Assembly: GCA_946699065.1 (NCBI GenBank)
Contig: CAMPDV010000848.1
Span: 62,001 to 126,000 of the forward strand
Direction of reading: 5' to 3'
DNA length: 64,000 nucleotides
DNA from: Loxodes magnus
Lineage: Eukaryota; Ciliophora; Karyorelictea; Loxodida; Loxodidae
The position numbers were made by a program, and so were the translations under genes. Positions within the stretch are counted from its first letter, which is position 1. Each line of letters opens with the position of its first letter. The notes below the pieces were generated by a model, which was given only the letters and a program-made list of their open reading frames with translations, did not search any database and was not told the DNA's origin. Shown piece by piece: positions 51,691 through 64,000 of the stretch.

Positions 51691-53532
51691 AAATTTATTT
51701 ATTTATTTATAACATTCTTGATAATTTTCCATCTAATAGAAATCTAACATCTAGATCTTTATGAAATTATTTAATATTATTTATTAGTGCTAAAGGTATT
51801 TTAATTCTTCTTAAATGATCAAAAAATAGACATCTATCAAAACTATCAAACATCTTTTCAATATCAATAAGAGTAGAGAGCAAATGTTTCTTCTTTCCTG
51901 ATCTTCTATACAAATCATTAATTGATTATAAGGTTCATATTTAGTGCAAAGTTTATCTTTTCTTCAGAAATCCCTAATTGTGAAGGATGTATAATCTTTC
52001 ATTATTCAATATATTCATATAATCTTTAAGTAAGCTTTTTATCATATATTTTAAGGATGACGTTTATAAGTGCAATAGGTCTCCAATTTCTTCAATCGCT
52101 TTTTGATCCTTTTTGTAAATAGGAAGTATTATTATTTGCTTAAGTTCATTCGGATTTTTTTGATTTCTTAGCATGTTATTTATAAATTTCAAAAGCACAA
52201 AATAAAAATCTTTATTAACATATTTAACGAGTTCTGTTTTAATGCCATCAACTCCATTTTATTTGTTATTTCCTAACTTCTTTATAATTGTTTAAATTTC
52301 ATTTAAATGAAATAGATCGAACTCTTGTCTATATATAGGTACCTGCTCTTATAAGAAATCACAATTTCTATAAATATTATCAATTTTTTAATTACACTTT
52401 CTTATTTCTTCCTCATCAATGTTTTTGTGCTTATTAAGAACATTATTTTCCTAATTGTATATGAAATTTGAAAACCCTTCTGAATCCAAATACATATTAT
52501 TTCTCTTTCTTGGATTCAAAAACTTTTTGTTTACTTAAATATTTTAGTAGGAGATTCATTCATTTATTCTCTATTTTTTTGGCTTATTTTTACTTGTATT
52601 TCCAGTAATTACTTTTTTATCTTTTAATAAGCCAACTTCAAAACTATCTAGTTTACCCTTCCTTATTATTCTAAAGCTTGCTGATAAGTTATTTGTGCTT
52701 ATTTTGCTGCGTTAAAACTATTAATAATATTTATTGGAAGTAAATTAAAGTTATTATTCTATGTAACTTATCCTAAGATTTAATCTGCATTATTAATGAG
52801 TAAATGTCTTATAAAATAGTATTATTAATCTATATTATTTTAATCAATTGTATCAAAATTAATCAAGCATCATTCAAATAAGACTTTATATTTAGATCTA
52901 ATTTCTAAATTTTAAAGTTTATTAATCTTAAAATTTATTCTAGGAGTTAGAATTGGTACGTTTCTATTAATATTTTAGATAAGTAAGTTAAACAGTATAG
53001 AAAAGTGATCTATATCAAGTCAAGTGTTATGTAAAACTTAAAATAGTGTAATCTAATTAATGTTGATATGATAATTGACTATATCATAATATTTGCAATA
53101 AGTTTTATGGTTTACTCTACTTCTAAAAACAACAAATTATGTAGCATTAACTATTTATAAATCATATTCTTTAATAAAATTATTTAATCTTTAAGCGTTA
53201 TTTTATTAATTTTATGAATTATTACTCCCATAATTTTACAAAAGAGCATAAAAGTCTACCAATAGCATAAGGGCTTAATCTCCTACTTCATTAAGGATAT
53301 GTTCTAAGTTTTAATATGATTATTCTTTGACAGATAAAGTTTTTTCCTCTGTTGGCAAATAATATGTTGCTAAATAAATGTTATTAACTTTAATTACTAA
53401 GAAACGACTATTTTAATCGCCAAAGTCAATTTCAATTTGTCTCTAATCAAGTTGTTCTTTAACAATAAAGCAAACTCTGCTGATCTTTAGGATTATTCAC
53501 AATTTTTAAAATATTTTCTATATCCTTAAATT

Positions 53533-53839
53533 AATTAATTTTAACTTAAAGAGTTTTGGACTGCAACTTCTTGCTGTTTAACGACCCCAACACTCCCTTC
53601 ATGGGATAATGGGGATATCCTGTTGCTTTCGAAAAGCAGCGGCCAGGGAGTTCCATCGCTATGGGCAGCCAGGCTTCAAGCCCTACCAGGAGTGGATAAT
53701 CAAAAGGAAAGCGTTCCCTTGCAAAGGTTGACTTTGACCAGGGACTTTCTCAGCGGCAGGAAAGGAACTTGTTCCTAGCAATAAATCCAGAAAGTATGAT
53801 TCAGAAGGTCAATCTCAGCTCCCACCATCTTTTTAATTA
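53533..53839 (-). mobile_element. SINE-like insertion in LINE-A, copy C
   Basis: This is the same 307-bp insertion as at 28898, with the 17-bp duplication at 53516-53532 and 53840-53856 (exact). Small differences from the other copies (single substitutions and one- or two-base gaps) break any protein frame through it, which fits a non-coding element. Confidence 0.78.
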
Positions 53840-55288
53840 TTCTATATCCTTAAATTTATATTGGAATGAAGTCTTATTGTAATCAAGTTTTATTAATTAA
53901 AAATATATATTCTTTATTATAGAGTAAATTATTTAATACTTAATTATTTTATTTAGATTTAATTCATATTGCAACGAGCTATTTTTAATTAATTTGCTTC
54001 TGCTCCTCCTTTTCAGTCCTGGGTCACAAAAGTAAAGAACATTTTAATTATTGTGAATTTAAATATGGAGTAACTTTGGAGCTTAGATTATTGAATTTCT
54101 ATTACAAATAATAATAAATAAAGTTATGCATCAGATTGCTATGTTAGTTTTTAATCTATTTTAATTTTTACTTAATTTCGTTCAATTGTGGCCTAATTTA
54201 ATTTACTAGATAATGTAATAAATCTAGTTTCAACTTAAGCAAAGAGATTTTGATTTTGTCATTTTTTCGTTCTTATAAATTAAATAAATTTTTAATTTTT
54301 AAAGTTATTTCTTTTAATTATTTCTTCAACATCAACTTAAAATAATTAGTTATGTTACATAAATTTCAATTTACTTTTACTTAATTATGCATCTTACTAA
54401 CTTCTTTAACAATTTATATTGATTCTACTGAATTTTAATCAATAATGAGATTTAATTATTTTTTATTATAAAATTTGAAATGTCTACACTGTAGCTTTGT
54501 TTTTATTCATAAAGTTGACTAAATTAAACCATCTGAGTAGCAGTGTCTTATTTTAAAGATTTTTAAATTAATTAAATCTTTGATTTTGTTTTGTCTTTCT
54601 AGAGCTATGATATCTCTACATAAGCATCTAGTTTTAGTTCGCATTAATGTTCATAATATTTTACTAATTAAATAAGTTTGAATATCAGAATATTCTTTAA
54701 AAATCTCTGTTAATTATTTTGCATAGAAAATTGCTATATTTTAGATATCATTTTCTTTCTATGTTAATGTATTTTAAATTTTAAGTTCGTTTTCTTGTAT
54801 TTGTTCTTAGCAAATAGTAATTAAGTGATGTTTCTTCAATATTTAAGCATCAAATTCTTATCTAATTTCTTAAATTTAGTTTTTATAATAGCAACATTGA
54901 AAAAGAATGCTAAAAAAAATAATTTATAAATTACTCAGATTTATGTTAAAGCTAAGTGGATGAAACTAAAAATATATAAAAAAAGTAATATTTAAATAGA
55001 TTTAATATAAAATACAAAGAGTAACACTAGTTACATCATGCCATATTACATTTTTTATTTTTCCATTCATTTTTAATTTAATTTAATTTAATTAATAATT
55101 TTAGCTTATAAATATAGTTATCATATATTTTTTTAATAACACTAAATTTTAAATATATCTTCTTTATTTATTTTTTCTATTTTTATTCTTATTTACTATT
55201 CTAATAGAAATAATAGTATAAAGAATTAAATCATAGAAATTAGATACTTTTAATTAATATTTTTTATTATATAAAAAAAGAGGAAAAA

Positions 55289-56009
55289 ATGGAAACTTTC
55301 TTGTTATCAGTCTTTTCTTAAGAGGTTTCATCTTAATCAAGAAACGAATATTAAAAAATACTTTAAGAACTCAGAGTCATGTAACAACAAAATTTTAACT
55401 TATTAAGACAAGTATAAGAACTAGAAAAGAAAACCGAATTTCTGATGATCAATGTGTAAGATAAAAAAATTGGAAATAAATAAGAAGAAAATGTTAAAAT
55501 AGAATAATCAGAACCTAAATTCAATCAATTCGCAGAATTGACGGGAAGAATACTTCTAACAAAGCTTTCGATGAATGATCCAATGGACGTAGAATAGCAT
55601 ATCCCAATAACTTATATTCCCTAAAGGAAAATTATGAGAATCTACTGCAATTTTGAAATAAAAATTTGATAGAAGAAAATACTCCAACTAAATAGAGAAG
55701 CTCCGCATATTTAACATGCATTTAATGAGTTCAATAAGAAATGAATGTGAATAGACCTATCGGAAACCATTAGAAAATAAAAAATTGAAAATCATGAGGA
55801 CTTATGCTAGACTTGACCCAGACAAATCGAAATTTCTTTTTGTTAACAAAAAACTATTAATTCGTGGAAAACCAAATAAAGGTGACTCCACGTTAATCAA
55901 TTATTATTATTATATTATTAAAAAATTTTACTTTAGTAAAATGAAAAAATGGAAAATTAGTTGTATTATTAAAGCAAAATTGATGAAATCCATCCATCAA
56001 ATAAATTAA
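55289..56009 (+). CDS. LINE-B ORF1-like protein, copy C
   Basis: This is the counterpart in copy C. The C-terminal 74 codons (55785-56009) are open even under the standard code and encode RTYARLDPDKSKFLFVNKK and then the RGKPNKGDSTLINYY motif. The upstream coiled-coil part lies in another frame in this copy. Confidence 0.5.
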
Positions 56010-56325
56010 AAATTACACATACTATATTCATCATCATGTAAAATTATTTATTTAATATTCATTTTAGATTAAAAATCTTTAGGCTATATAAAAGAAGTTT
56101 AATCTATTTTTAATCTAATAATATTATAGATTAAGCAATACTCAAAGATATAATTAAGAGACTAAATGATTTATCATTTCTATGACATATATTTAGTTTT
56201 ATCTTTATTATTTAAAGCAAAAAGAATTGTAAAACATGACACATTTACATAAATTCAAGTATACATGAAAAAAAATACTTGCTCAGTCGTAAAAATTATC
56301 ATAAAATAAATAGCTTAAATCAGAT

Positions 56326-57600
56326 TAGGATTGGGCATGTCAATATAAATGGAATAGCAATAAATTATATTTAATTGAAGTATTTATAAGAGAAAATAGT
56401 TTTGGCATTTTCAATCATCGAAACTTGTTTAAAACAATTTCTCTTAATTCTAATATAAGATTATTGACTGATCAGATACCAATTATGGTAAATTTTCTTT
56501 TTAACATAATCCTCTATTAGGTATAATTATCTAAAGAAATATAAAATTAATAAACAATTAATAGATATGAGTGATCTAATAAATATAGATATCTTTCCAA
56601 ATAATCTTAAATAAATCTAATTTAATATCAATTTTAATATATTTGGAAATAATATTTAATTATATAGAGAATATATTATTATTAGATTATCTGTGAAGAA
56701 TTAAATTACCTTTGGGATTAATATAAGCATTTAAATCATACTAAAAAAATCTTAGTTTATTATTTATTTAGAATTCTAGTCAATTTTAATATAACAATGG
56801 AATTAAGCAGAGAAGCTCACATTAACATATGATAGACCCCTTTGCATATGAGTAGATTATGATACTTTCGACCGTATAATGGAATGTAATTAGTAATTAG
56901 ATATAAGGAAATGACTATAATATAAAGTTAGGAGTTTTTAAATAAAAAAATTTGATTCTTAATGATCGAATCTATATAAACGCGTTTCCTAGAAGTTAAG
57001 AAATATAGGTAGAATTACAAATAAAAATATTTCACAGATTAATACTTGATGGATAAATGAAGCTATTTAAAAAAGATATTAATGAATAATCAGAAGATGT
57101 TTAGATAAGAAATGCTAACGAAGAGGAAGTGATATTAAGAAACTTTTTAAATTTAAATGTCTTTAATTGAAAGAAAAATTCTGATAATTAAGGATATCTA
57201 AAAATATTTTAAGTTTAAATTTAAATTATTTAATAGCAATACACATAAATCTGAAAGATAAACTATTAAAATGATGGATATTAATTTTGGAGCTTTTTTA
57301 AAAATTTATTATTATAATTTAAAAACATTGAAAAATATATATTAAGTAGCTAGGATAATTGCAAAGTTAAATATATTAAAATTATTAGAAAGAAATAAAA
57401 CACTTAGATTCATATCAATTATAAAAATTTAAAAAAGTGAACTAGCAAAAATATTATTTTTTTATACTAAAGAATTAAATAAAGAGCTATTTAATTAATT
57501 ATTTATTTATTTTTAGAATTTGGGACAACCTGGTTTTAGTTGTGTTGTGTTTTCTGAACGATTTTAACAAAGAAGGAAAAATAAAAAAATAAAAATTTTG
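56326..57600 (+). pseudogene. LINE-B ORF2 remnant, copy C
   Basis: This is the third copy of the same relic. The RT segment DYLWRIKLPLGLIQAF is readable in one frame, with W from TGA. The motif C-like site is altered by a base loss in the GGGGAC run near 57520. Confidence 0.48.
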
Positions 57601-57910
57601 CTTTGAGTAAATATTGATAAAATTATAGGCTTAAAATAGCTATCTGTAATTACAAAATTTAAGTTCTAAAATCTGGTTTCTTTCCGAAAATATTCTATCA
57701 ATACTAAGATTTAAAACATAAATAAACTTTAAATGTTTGTAAGATATAAACTATACTTCATTGAAATTAAAAGAAATTAAATAATTTTAAAAAACTATTT
57801 AATTTATAAAAACAAAAATAATAAATTTTTTTTATTTACTATTAGAAATGTAAAAGAATGAAAGAAATGTTTAACTTATATATAGTAAATTATTTAATTT
57901 TTAAATCAAA

Positions 57911-58220
57911 TAATTGGAAAGATGGTGGGAGCTGAGAATGACCTTCGTGACAACACTTTCTGGTTTTATGGCTAGGAGCAATTTCTTTCCTGTCGCTGAG
58001 AAAGTCCCTGGTCAGAGTCATTTTCTGAAGGGAACACTGTCTTTGAGATTATCCGCTCTTGGTAGGGGCTTGAAGCCTGGCTGCTCATAGCGATGGAACT
58101 CCCTAGCAGCTGTGCCTGGAGCAAAACAGGATATCCCCGTTATTCCATAAAAAGAGAGCGTCGGGTCGTGCAATCGGAAAGGAGTTTCCGGTCCAAAAAC
58201 TTTTTTAGTTGAAATTAATT
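57911..58220 (+). mobile_element. SINE-like element, solo copy (copy C)
   Basis: This is the counterpart of 33263-33574 and is essentially identical to it over the GC-rich core. Its presence in B and C but not A dates the replacement event to after the A versus B/C split, or to a later deletion in A. Confidence 0.72.
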
Positions 58221-59419
58221 AAGAAAACTTTAGCTTAGTTTAAATTAGGGCAATTGGATAAACTATTGCTAAGTTTAAAGAGATTAGTATTTACTTTTAA
58301 TCTTTAATTAATTATTTATAAAAGTATTATTTGTATCTTTCATAAATATTTAAGAATTTGTAATAATAATCTAAATAAAATGGTAAAAAATATTAATAAC
58401 TATAAATGGTTGTAAGCTTATTTATATTTATAATGTATTTGTATATTTGCTTATTTTTAGTTTTTCTTTTAGCTACAAAATAATTATTAATGTAACTATT
58501 ATTCCATTTTAAAATGTTTGAAGATTCTATAATTTTAACAGTTTTTAAGATTATCATAAATAGTAAAAGGATAATACTAAAATTAGTATGCTTAATTTTT
58601 GAATATAATATATGGATGCAAATTTTGCTGACAAATTTACTTTTATAAAAAATAACTAATTGCTTTTTGTTCAGTTAAAAAATTATTAGAATAATTATGT
58701 TTTAAAATATTAACCAAAAATAAATTTTTGTCTAATAGTTATAATAAAAAAAACAAACATATGCAAAATAAAATAATTTAAGTTAAAATAAATAACTAAA
58801 CATTTTTATTTTGCTATTTAATTTTTACAATATTAACTATAAATTATAATCAGAAATAGAAATTTGAAAAGAATATTATTATTTGGAATTAGGAAATAAC
58901 ATATGAAAAGTAAAGATAAAAATTATTTCAAGATTTAAATTTTTAAAAAAATAAAAAACTCACAATCAGTTTATTTTTTATCCGCTCTTGGTATAGGTGA
59001 AAAAGTGCTCTTTTCTATAAAGATCAATAAAGTAATAAAAATGCTTTATTTTATGAAGAGAAGAATTAAAACATAAGAAATTATATTACAAAAAAAATAA
59101 CTTAAATAATAAAATCAAAAAAAATTTTCTTTTTATAAAAAAACGAAAAAATAATTTGCCTGCATTTTTTTATTTGAAACTCTTACATTTTTCTCCAAAA
59201 AAAATACGTTTTTTTGATTCTATAACAAATATTTAAGACAGATTTTACCAATTTTTATACGAAAACATTTAAAATTAAAGAAATAGAATTAATGAAAACC
59301 TTATTTAGCTTAATTTATAATTTTTGTAATAAAGAAAAAAATTGCTAATAGTTATTCTTTACTAAAAATGTCAGCTCAAATAATTAATTTAGTAAAGCAA
59401 AAACTTAAGAAAAATTCAA

Positions 59420-60470
59420 AAATTCAAAAAACGATGATGGGATTCAAATTTAGAAAAAATAGATTAAAAATCATATAAACAAAATGAGATTATCTTACTT
59501 ATAAACATTTTTTCATTCTTCTTTGTTTAAAATTTCATAAAAACTTCGATTTAATCTTCTCAAATTCAATTACTCTTTCAGACTCAAATTTCCTTTATTA
59601 CTCAAATTCTCACAAGTTTTTTTTATCAAATTTTCTTCATAAAAAATCTTTCTTATTACATTTTTTTGTTTTATTTCATTTTTTTTGATGTCGTTATTTT
59701 TATCTATAGTTTTTTTTCGTTTTTTACTTTTTTAATAACTTTTAATGATTTTTTTTAGTTTGATTTTTTTTTAACTTTCTTTTCTTTTAATTTTTTTTAG
59801 CAATTCTTTTTCATCTAATATTTTACAAGTTTTATCATATCTTAACATCTTTCAAGCTTTCTGCATTTACAAAATACGTTTTTTTTTCTTCTTCACGTTG
59901 CTTTTTTTTAGGCTACAAAGAATTCTTTTTTTCAAAGTTAAGATTTATCAATACCTGCTATTTGTGAAGATCTTCTGGTTTTTTTTAATTAATCAAAGTG
60001 ATTAGTTAAATGGTTATATTTCAAAAGTTTTAAGCATTTAATTTGATTCTTTTTTTAATTTAATTTTCTTTTTTTAAGGTGATGTTTTTCTCTAGTCATT
60101 TTTCCTTAATTAGTGATGTTTTCTTCATTACAGTTTTTTTGTTTTTAAATCCATTTCGGATCAGTTTAGAAGTTTCACTTTTGTTTCGCCTTGCTTTTTT
60201 TACTTTTTTCTCTGATGTTACACGAATCTTACTTATAATTCGTTACTAACATCTCTCAAAGTATTTTTTCATTAAATTCGTACATCATATTTTTAATGAA
60301 AATTCCTTACTATTTACTAAGATAAAAAAAGATTTGAAAATTTTTTTCTAATGTTGTATTTTTCAATATTATTGGTTTTTCCTCTTAACTCTTCTTTACA
60401 TCTTTTTTCATATTGAATCAACAGAAATTTTCTTAATAAGGTAATTATTTTTTATTTTAAAAATTTATAA
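59420..60470 (-). pseudogene. Coiled-coil coding remnant, copy C
   Basis: This is the counterpart of 9390-10380 with the same length as in copy A, showing that the shorter form in copy B is a deletion. Confidence 0.38.
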
Positions 60471-61079
60471 AGAAAGAAATATCAACAACGAGACAAGGTA
60501 AAGCTATAACATACTAGATTTTATAAAGAATAAAAAAATTTTTAAATAAAAGGAGATTAAAAAGGTTAATTTTCGTAACTTCAGATAATTAGATTATAGT
60601 ATTTTTTAAATATCTAGGTTTGCTTTTCAAATTAAGATTTATTTTAAGAAAAAATAAATATGAAAAGAAGATATAAAAGAAAAAATTGAGAAAAGTAGTA
60701 AGAGTATAAGATCATAGAAAATGTTTAATTATGTTTCTTAAGGTGAGAAATAATTATTTTCTTGTGTTTTTAACGCAAGTGCTACTTACCAGTTTAAATT
60801 TCTTTGTAGATTTCATATATGATTTATAAAATATCATTATCAATTAGATACTTCTTTTGTATGATTTCCTTTTGTATGAATTTACCTCTTGTTACTTTAA
60901 TTAACTTGATTATTTGTTAAAATTTTCAGTTATTTTCTCAATTCTTTTGTAATAATACTTTCATATTTAATTAGATTGTACTAGTCTTAGATATAAATGC
61001 TATAAATCTTCATTTTATCAAAATCAAACTTATGATATTTGTTTATTCTAACATATTATTATAGCAAAACACTATTATT

Positions 61080-61809
61080 TCTGGTCTCACCTTTATTTGG
61101 TTTACCACTTATTAATTTGTTAATTTATTGTTTTAAAATAATTTATCACTTTAAATTTGCTTGTATCTTCATTATCATGTTTCTTGATATTTTTAAGATT
61201 TGTTTCCATTATTTTTTTCGATAGGCCTAATCGCTATCATTTTCATTGAAATAGTTTACTGTCTTTTAGATATAATGAGCTTTTTTCTTAGTTTGAGTTT
61301 TTTTCAGATTAAGCAAACATTCACTTGTCTTGCTTATTTTAAGCATATCTTACCATTTGATTTATATTAATCTCTTTTATTTTTATTAAAATTGGTAGCA
61401 ATTTCTTACTTTATATAATGAAAGCTTGCAATGTCAACATATCATTATTTTCCGATAGGGAATATATTTTGTTGCAGTTTGTTATTCTATTTCCAATGAA
61501 TCACTTTCTTTAAGTTTTTCTGGTTTAGTATTTTCAAATTTTAAATTTCTATTACTATTTGTTCTGTCTGTAAAATTCCACCTTAAATTTGTTGCAAGTG
61601 CGGGTTTAGAGCAATTCCTATCGTAGTGTTGAATTTTCCTATTTTACAATTTCTATAGGATTTTACAATTCATTAGTTAGTTTATAAAGATCTTTAATTA
61701 CTTTTGTTATTTCTTAATTCTCTATCTAAAGATGGCAGAGATCATTGACTACATCCTACTAAGTTTTATAAGGTTTTGTTGGTGAAGTCTGTTATTTCTT
61801 AGGTACCAT
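61080..61809 (-). CDS. ORF1-like protein C, copy C
   Basis: This is the counterpart in copy C with start ATG at 61809. The linker before the KPNKG motif reads well here (MIMKIQANLKWQIILKQQ), with its Trp encoded by TGA. Confidence 0.48.
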
Positions 61810-62289
61810 TTTATTTTTATATAATATATCTAATAAATGTTTTTAAATAGTATACAAGCAGTACAGCTGATATGCTCTATGTAGATGAAGCGCATCCTTT
61901 TATTTTTCTTTATATATTCTATAAATTTATTTAAATTATCTCTTCTATTTATTTAAAATCCATTTTATGATGTTTCAATCTATCTTATTATCTTTTCTAT
62001 TTTTTAAATTGAAGAGTTAAAAGATTATTTTTTTCAGCTTCTTTTCATCGCTTCTCTTTCATAAAGATATCTTTTTAATGATTAATTTTTTTTAATTTTT
62101 TTTTAAATTTTTTATTTAATTTTTTATTTAGCTAATGTTAAATACTTTTGTCTTTGCAATTTTTTTTATTTTAAATTACTTCTTGTCTTCTTACATTTCT
62201 CTTATTCTCTTTTACTCTTAAACTCCTTAAAAATCCTATTATTCTTTTCACATTACACTTTAATTTACATTTACTTCTTGTCTTTCAAA

Positions 62290-63067
62290 TTTTTATGTTC
62301 CTTTTTTATTTTAAATTAATATAATAATATATTAATGTGGCATCACTTTTATTTAGCTTACCATAAATTAGAGTTTATAGAGTTTTGTAGTAATTAATAG
62401 GTCTCGAGATCGTATTATACTTGATTTTTTTAATCGTAAATTCTTATAACATTTTTATTTTCTCCTCTTGCTAATTCTTGTAAGTCAAATCCAGATTGTA
62501 TCTCTCAATGCCTTTTAGATTTTTGAAGTTTCTAAGAATGGTTAAAATATTTTTTCTTGAAAGTCTTCTGTTTGGAAGCATAATATTATGAATAAATTTT
62601 AGATTTCTCTTTCAGTTACTTAAGATTGTTTCTTCTTAAATCGTTAACACTAATTAAACTTGTGTCCATACTTATAGCAATATCAACATTTAATTTTTCT
62701 TTTCTAATAGAATAAGTTTTAATTCAGATTCTTCTCCTTATGATTCTGAATTTGATAGTTAACTGAGCTTGATATGCTCCAGTTAACTGATCCTCTGGGA
62801 AAAATTTTATCTTAAATTTCATTCGATTTGACCAATTTATCTTTCTATCTATTTCTAAGGAAATAGTCTATTATTTAATTTCTTGCTTAGAGTCCTATTA
62901 ATTTACCAATTAGTTAATGGCTAACATGAGAGATTAAATTATTAATTTAAAGTCTTAAACTTCTTTTGCTAGCTTCTAATTATCCAATTGTAACAATAGA
63001 AATAGTTAGCAAAGTCTGGTTAATTTTTAGATTTTGTTGGAGAATTCTATTATTTCTTAGATGCCAT
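62290..63067 (-). CDS. ORF1-like zinc-knuckle protein D, copy C
   Basis: This is the counterpart with start ATG at 63067. It carries more changes than A and B, including small gaps near 62570, so it may be more decayed. Confidence 0.52.
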
Positions 63068-63502
63068 TTTATATTAAATTATATTATATAATAATTTATT
63101 ATTATTTTTTAATCAAGTAAAAACCAAAACATCCAAGATTAGTCCATTTTTAAAATTCTTCTATAGTGTAAATCTCCAAAAATAACTCTACACTTTTCCT
63201 TTCTCTCTTAATTATATTTCTTTTTTTGGTTTCTTTTACTTATTTAGTTAGTTATCTCTTTTCATCATTATCTATCCTTATATTCAAATTATTTATACTT
63301 CTATAAATAGTTTATAAGATAATTCTTCTTTAACTTAGTTTTTCTTATCGATAAGTCTAAATAATTAAATTTATAAATATTTTAATATTTTTATTATATC
63401 GGAACTTACTTTATTCTATTTTCTAAATTATTTTTTCATCATTCATGATTCTTTTATTTTTTTATTTAATATATTTACGTTTTACCCCTTTTACTTAATT
63501 TT

Positions 63503-63845
63503 CAAAATTTTTTAGTCCGTTCCAAAATTTTGTAGTCCGTTCCAAAATTTTTTAGTCCAACCCAAAATCTTTTTAGTCCGTTCCAAAGTTTTTTAGCCCA
63601 ACCCAAAATTTTTTAGTCCGTTCCAAAATTTTTTAGTCCGTTCCAAAATTTTTTAGTCCAACCCAAAATCTTTTTAGTCCGTTCCAAAGTTTTTTAGCCC
63701 AACCCAAAATTTTTTAGTCCGTTCCAAAATTTTTTAGTCCGTTCCAAAATTTTTTAGTCCGTTCCAAAATTTTTTAGTCCGTTCCAAAATTTTTTAGTCC
63801 GTTCCAAAATTTTTTAATCCAATCCAAAATTTTTAGTCCATCAAA
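63503..63845. repeat. 20-bp tandem repeat, expanded array (copy C)
   Basis: About 17 units of AGTCCGTTCCAAAATTTTTT with variants AGTCCAACCC and AGCCCAACCC. The variants recur in the same order in two consecutive blocks of about 100 bp (five units each), a higher-order pattern, followed by a run of uniform units. The macro-repeat ends about 45 bp beyond the array. Confidence 0.92.
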
Positions 63846-63888
63846 AAAAATCTCTTGCAGTGTAAAACGCTGAGCAAAAAAAGGCTTT

Positions 63889-64000
63889 CACCAGTTTTCC
63901 CTTTATAACACTCCTCATTTTCTAAAAAAATTCCCCTCTAACATCCGACTCATCCCAAAAACACTCCATTAATCTTTCCTTTCACCTTCTCTTACTCTTA
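63889..64000. other. Sequence beyond the macro-repeat
   Basis: This does not match the corresponding positions after 13495 or 38450. It is C- and T-rich on the plus strand like the TRIM 3' region, but no feature can be supported in 110 bp. Confidence 0.6.

Larger units (their letters stand above)
49470..54897 (-). mobile_element. LINE-A, third locus
   Basis: This is the same element at the junction of copies B and C, with ATG at 54897, endonuclease on both sides of the SINE-like insertion (53533-53839), RT motif A at about 51830-51870 (LIDIEKMFDSFDR), the non-coding block at about 51197-51690, and motifs B and C near 51040-51160. The motif A segment here is closer to the family pattern than in the second locus. 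The same two insertions lie at the same sites, so they predate duplication of the unit. The C-terminal zinc motif is at about 50010-50055. Confidence 0.85.
51108..63888 (+). repeat. Macro-repeat copy C (partial, leaves the repeat near 63888)
   Basis: The third copy follows B at the same phase as far as the 20-bp array at 63503-63845 and about 45 bp beyond it. From about 63888 the sequence no longer matches 13495 or 38450, so the macro-repeat ends here or a rearrangement joins different DNA. It carries an extra 34 bp near 51075 relative to the A/B junction. Confidence 0.9.

Noticed and set aside
61039-61224. A 61-codon plus-strand frame, and similar short T-rich frames at 1355 and 36973
   Set aside because: They are shadows of minus-strand ORF1-like or LINE sequence and are not kept between copies.
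63503-63845. The 20-bp array as the terminal repeat of a large virus-like transposon (Tlr/Maverick type)
   Set aside because: I recall ciliate elements of that class having short tandem repeats in their ends, but I found no inverted counterpart and no capsid, integrase or polymerase B-like gene here, so the claim is not supported.
1-64000. Mitochondrial DNA, because TGA = Trp is common there
   Set aside because: No respiratory, ribosomal or tRNA gene is present, TAA/TAG = Gln is not a mitochondrial trait, and the content is TRIM-type and LINE genes.

Overview
The window reads as nuclear DNA of a ciliate. It is roughly 80% A+T, and no frame is long and open under the standard code. When TAA and TAG are read as Gln, long protein-like frames appear. 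The clearest is a 793-codon TRIM-type gene (RING, B-box, coiled coil, Kelch-like) on the minus strand. This gene also needs TGA read as Trp at four internal positions and ends at a fifth TGA. That combination (TAA/TAG = Gln, TGA = Trp or stop) matches the karyorelict-type nuclear code and resembles the Condylostoma code. It differs from Tetrahymena and Paramecium, where TGA is only a stop. The assignment is inferred from one sequence. With no fixed stop codon every frame is formally open, so I relied on motifs, codon character and agreement between repeat copies.

At large scale the window is a head-to-tail tandem repeat. Copy A (1-26480), copy B (26481-51107) and the first half of copy C (51108 to about 63888) are close to identical. 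The B to C period is 24,627 bp and the A to B period is 26,481 bp. The length difference comes from a 350-bp ATATT microsatellite, a 1.1-kb segment and other indels present in only some copies. Copy C leaves the repeat just after an expanded 20-bp tandem array, so a repeat boundary is visible there.

Layout of one unit, in copy A coordinates. A minus-strand LINE (LINE-A) occupies about 1-3793 and, across the unit junction, about 24850-30258. It has an N-terminal region, an AP-endonuclease domain, reverse transcriptase and a C-terminal zinc motif. A 306-bp GC-richer SINE-like element with a 17-bp target-site duplication sits in its endonuclease domain, and a roughly 490-bp non-coding block sits between RT motifs A and B. 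Facing it on the plus strand is a second, more decayed LINE (LINE-B, about 4187-6480). Next come AT-rich sequence and SINE-like fragments (6780-8640), then a minus-strand stretch with ORF1-like zinc-knuckle genes and ORF2 tail remnants (about 9390-12959). A 1.6-kb pyrimidine-rich intergenic region with 20-bp repeats (12960-14588) precedes the TRIM gene (14589-16970, minus). It is followed by a divergent ORF1-like gene (17134, plus), an unassigned minus gene (17860-18730), an unassigned plus gene (18735-19255), a candidate multi-pass membrane protein (19842-21419, plus), another ORF1-like gene (21489, plus), the ATATT microsatellite, about 1.8 kb of AT-rich DNA with no gene seen, and a coding-like stretch convergent with LINE-A.

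The unit therefore carries one clear host gene (TRIM-like), up to three further possible host genes, and a set of non-LTR retrotransposon relics. No tRNA, rRNA, CRISPR array or bacterial-type feature was seen.
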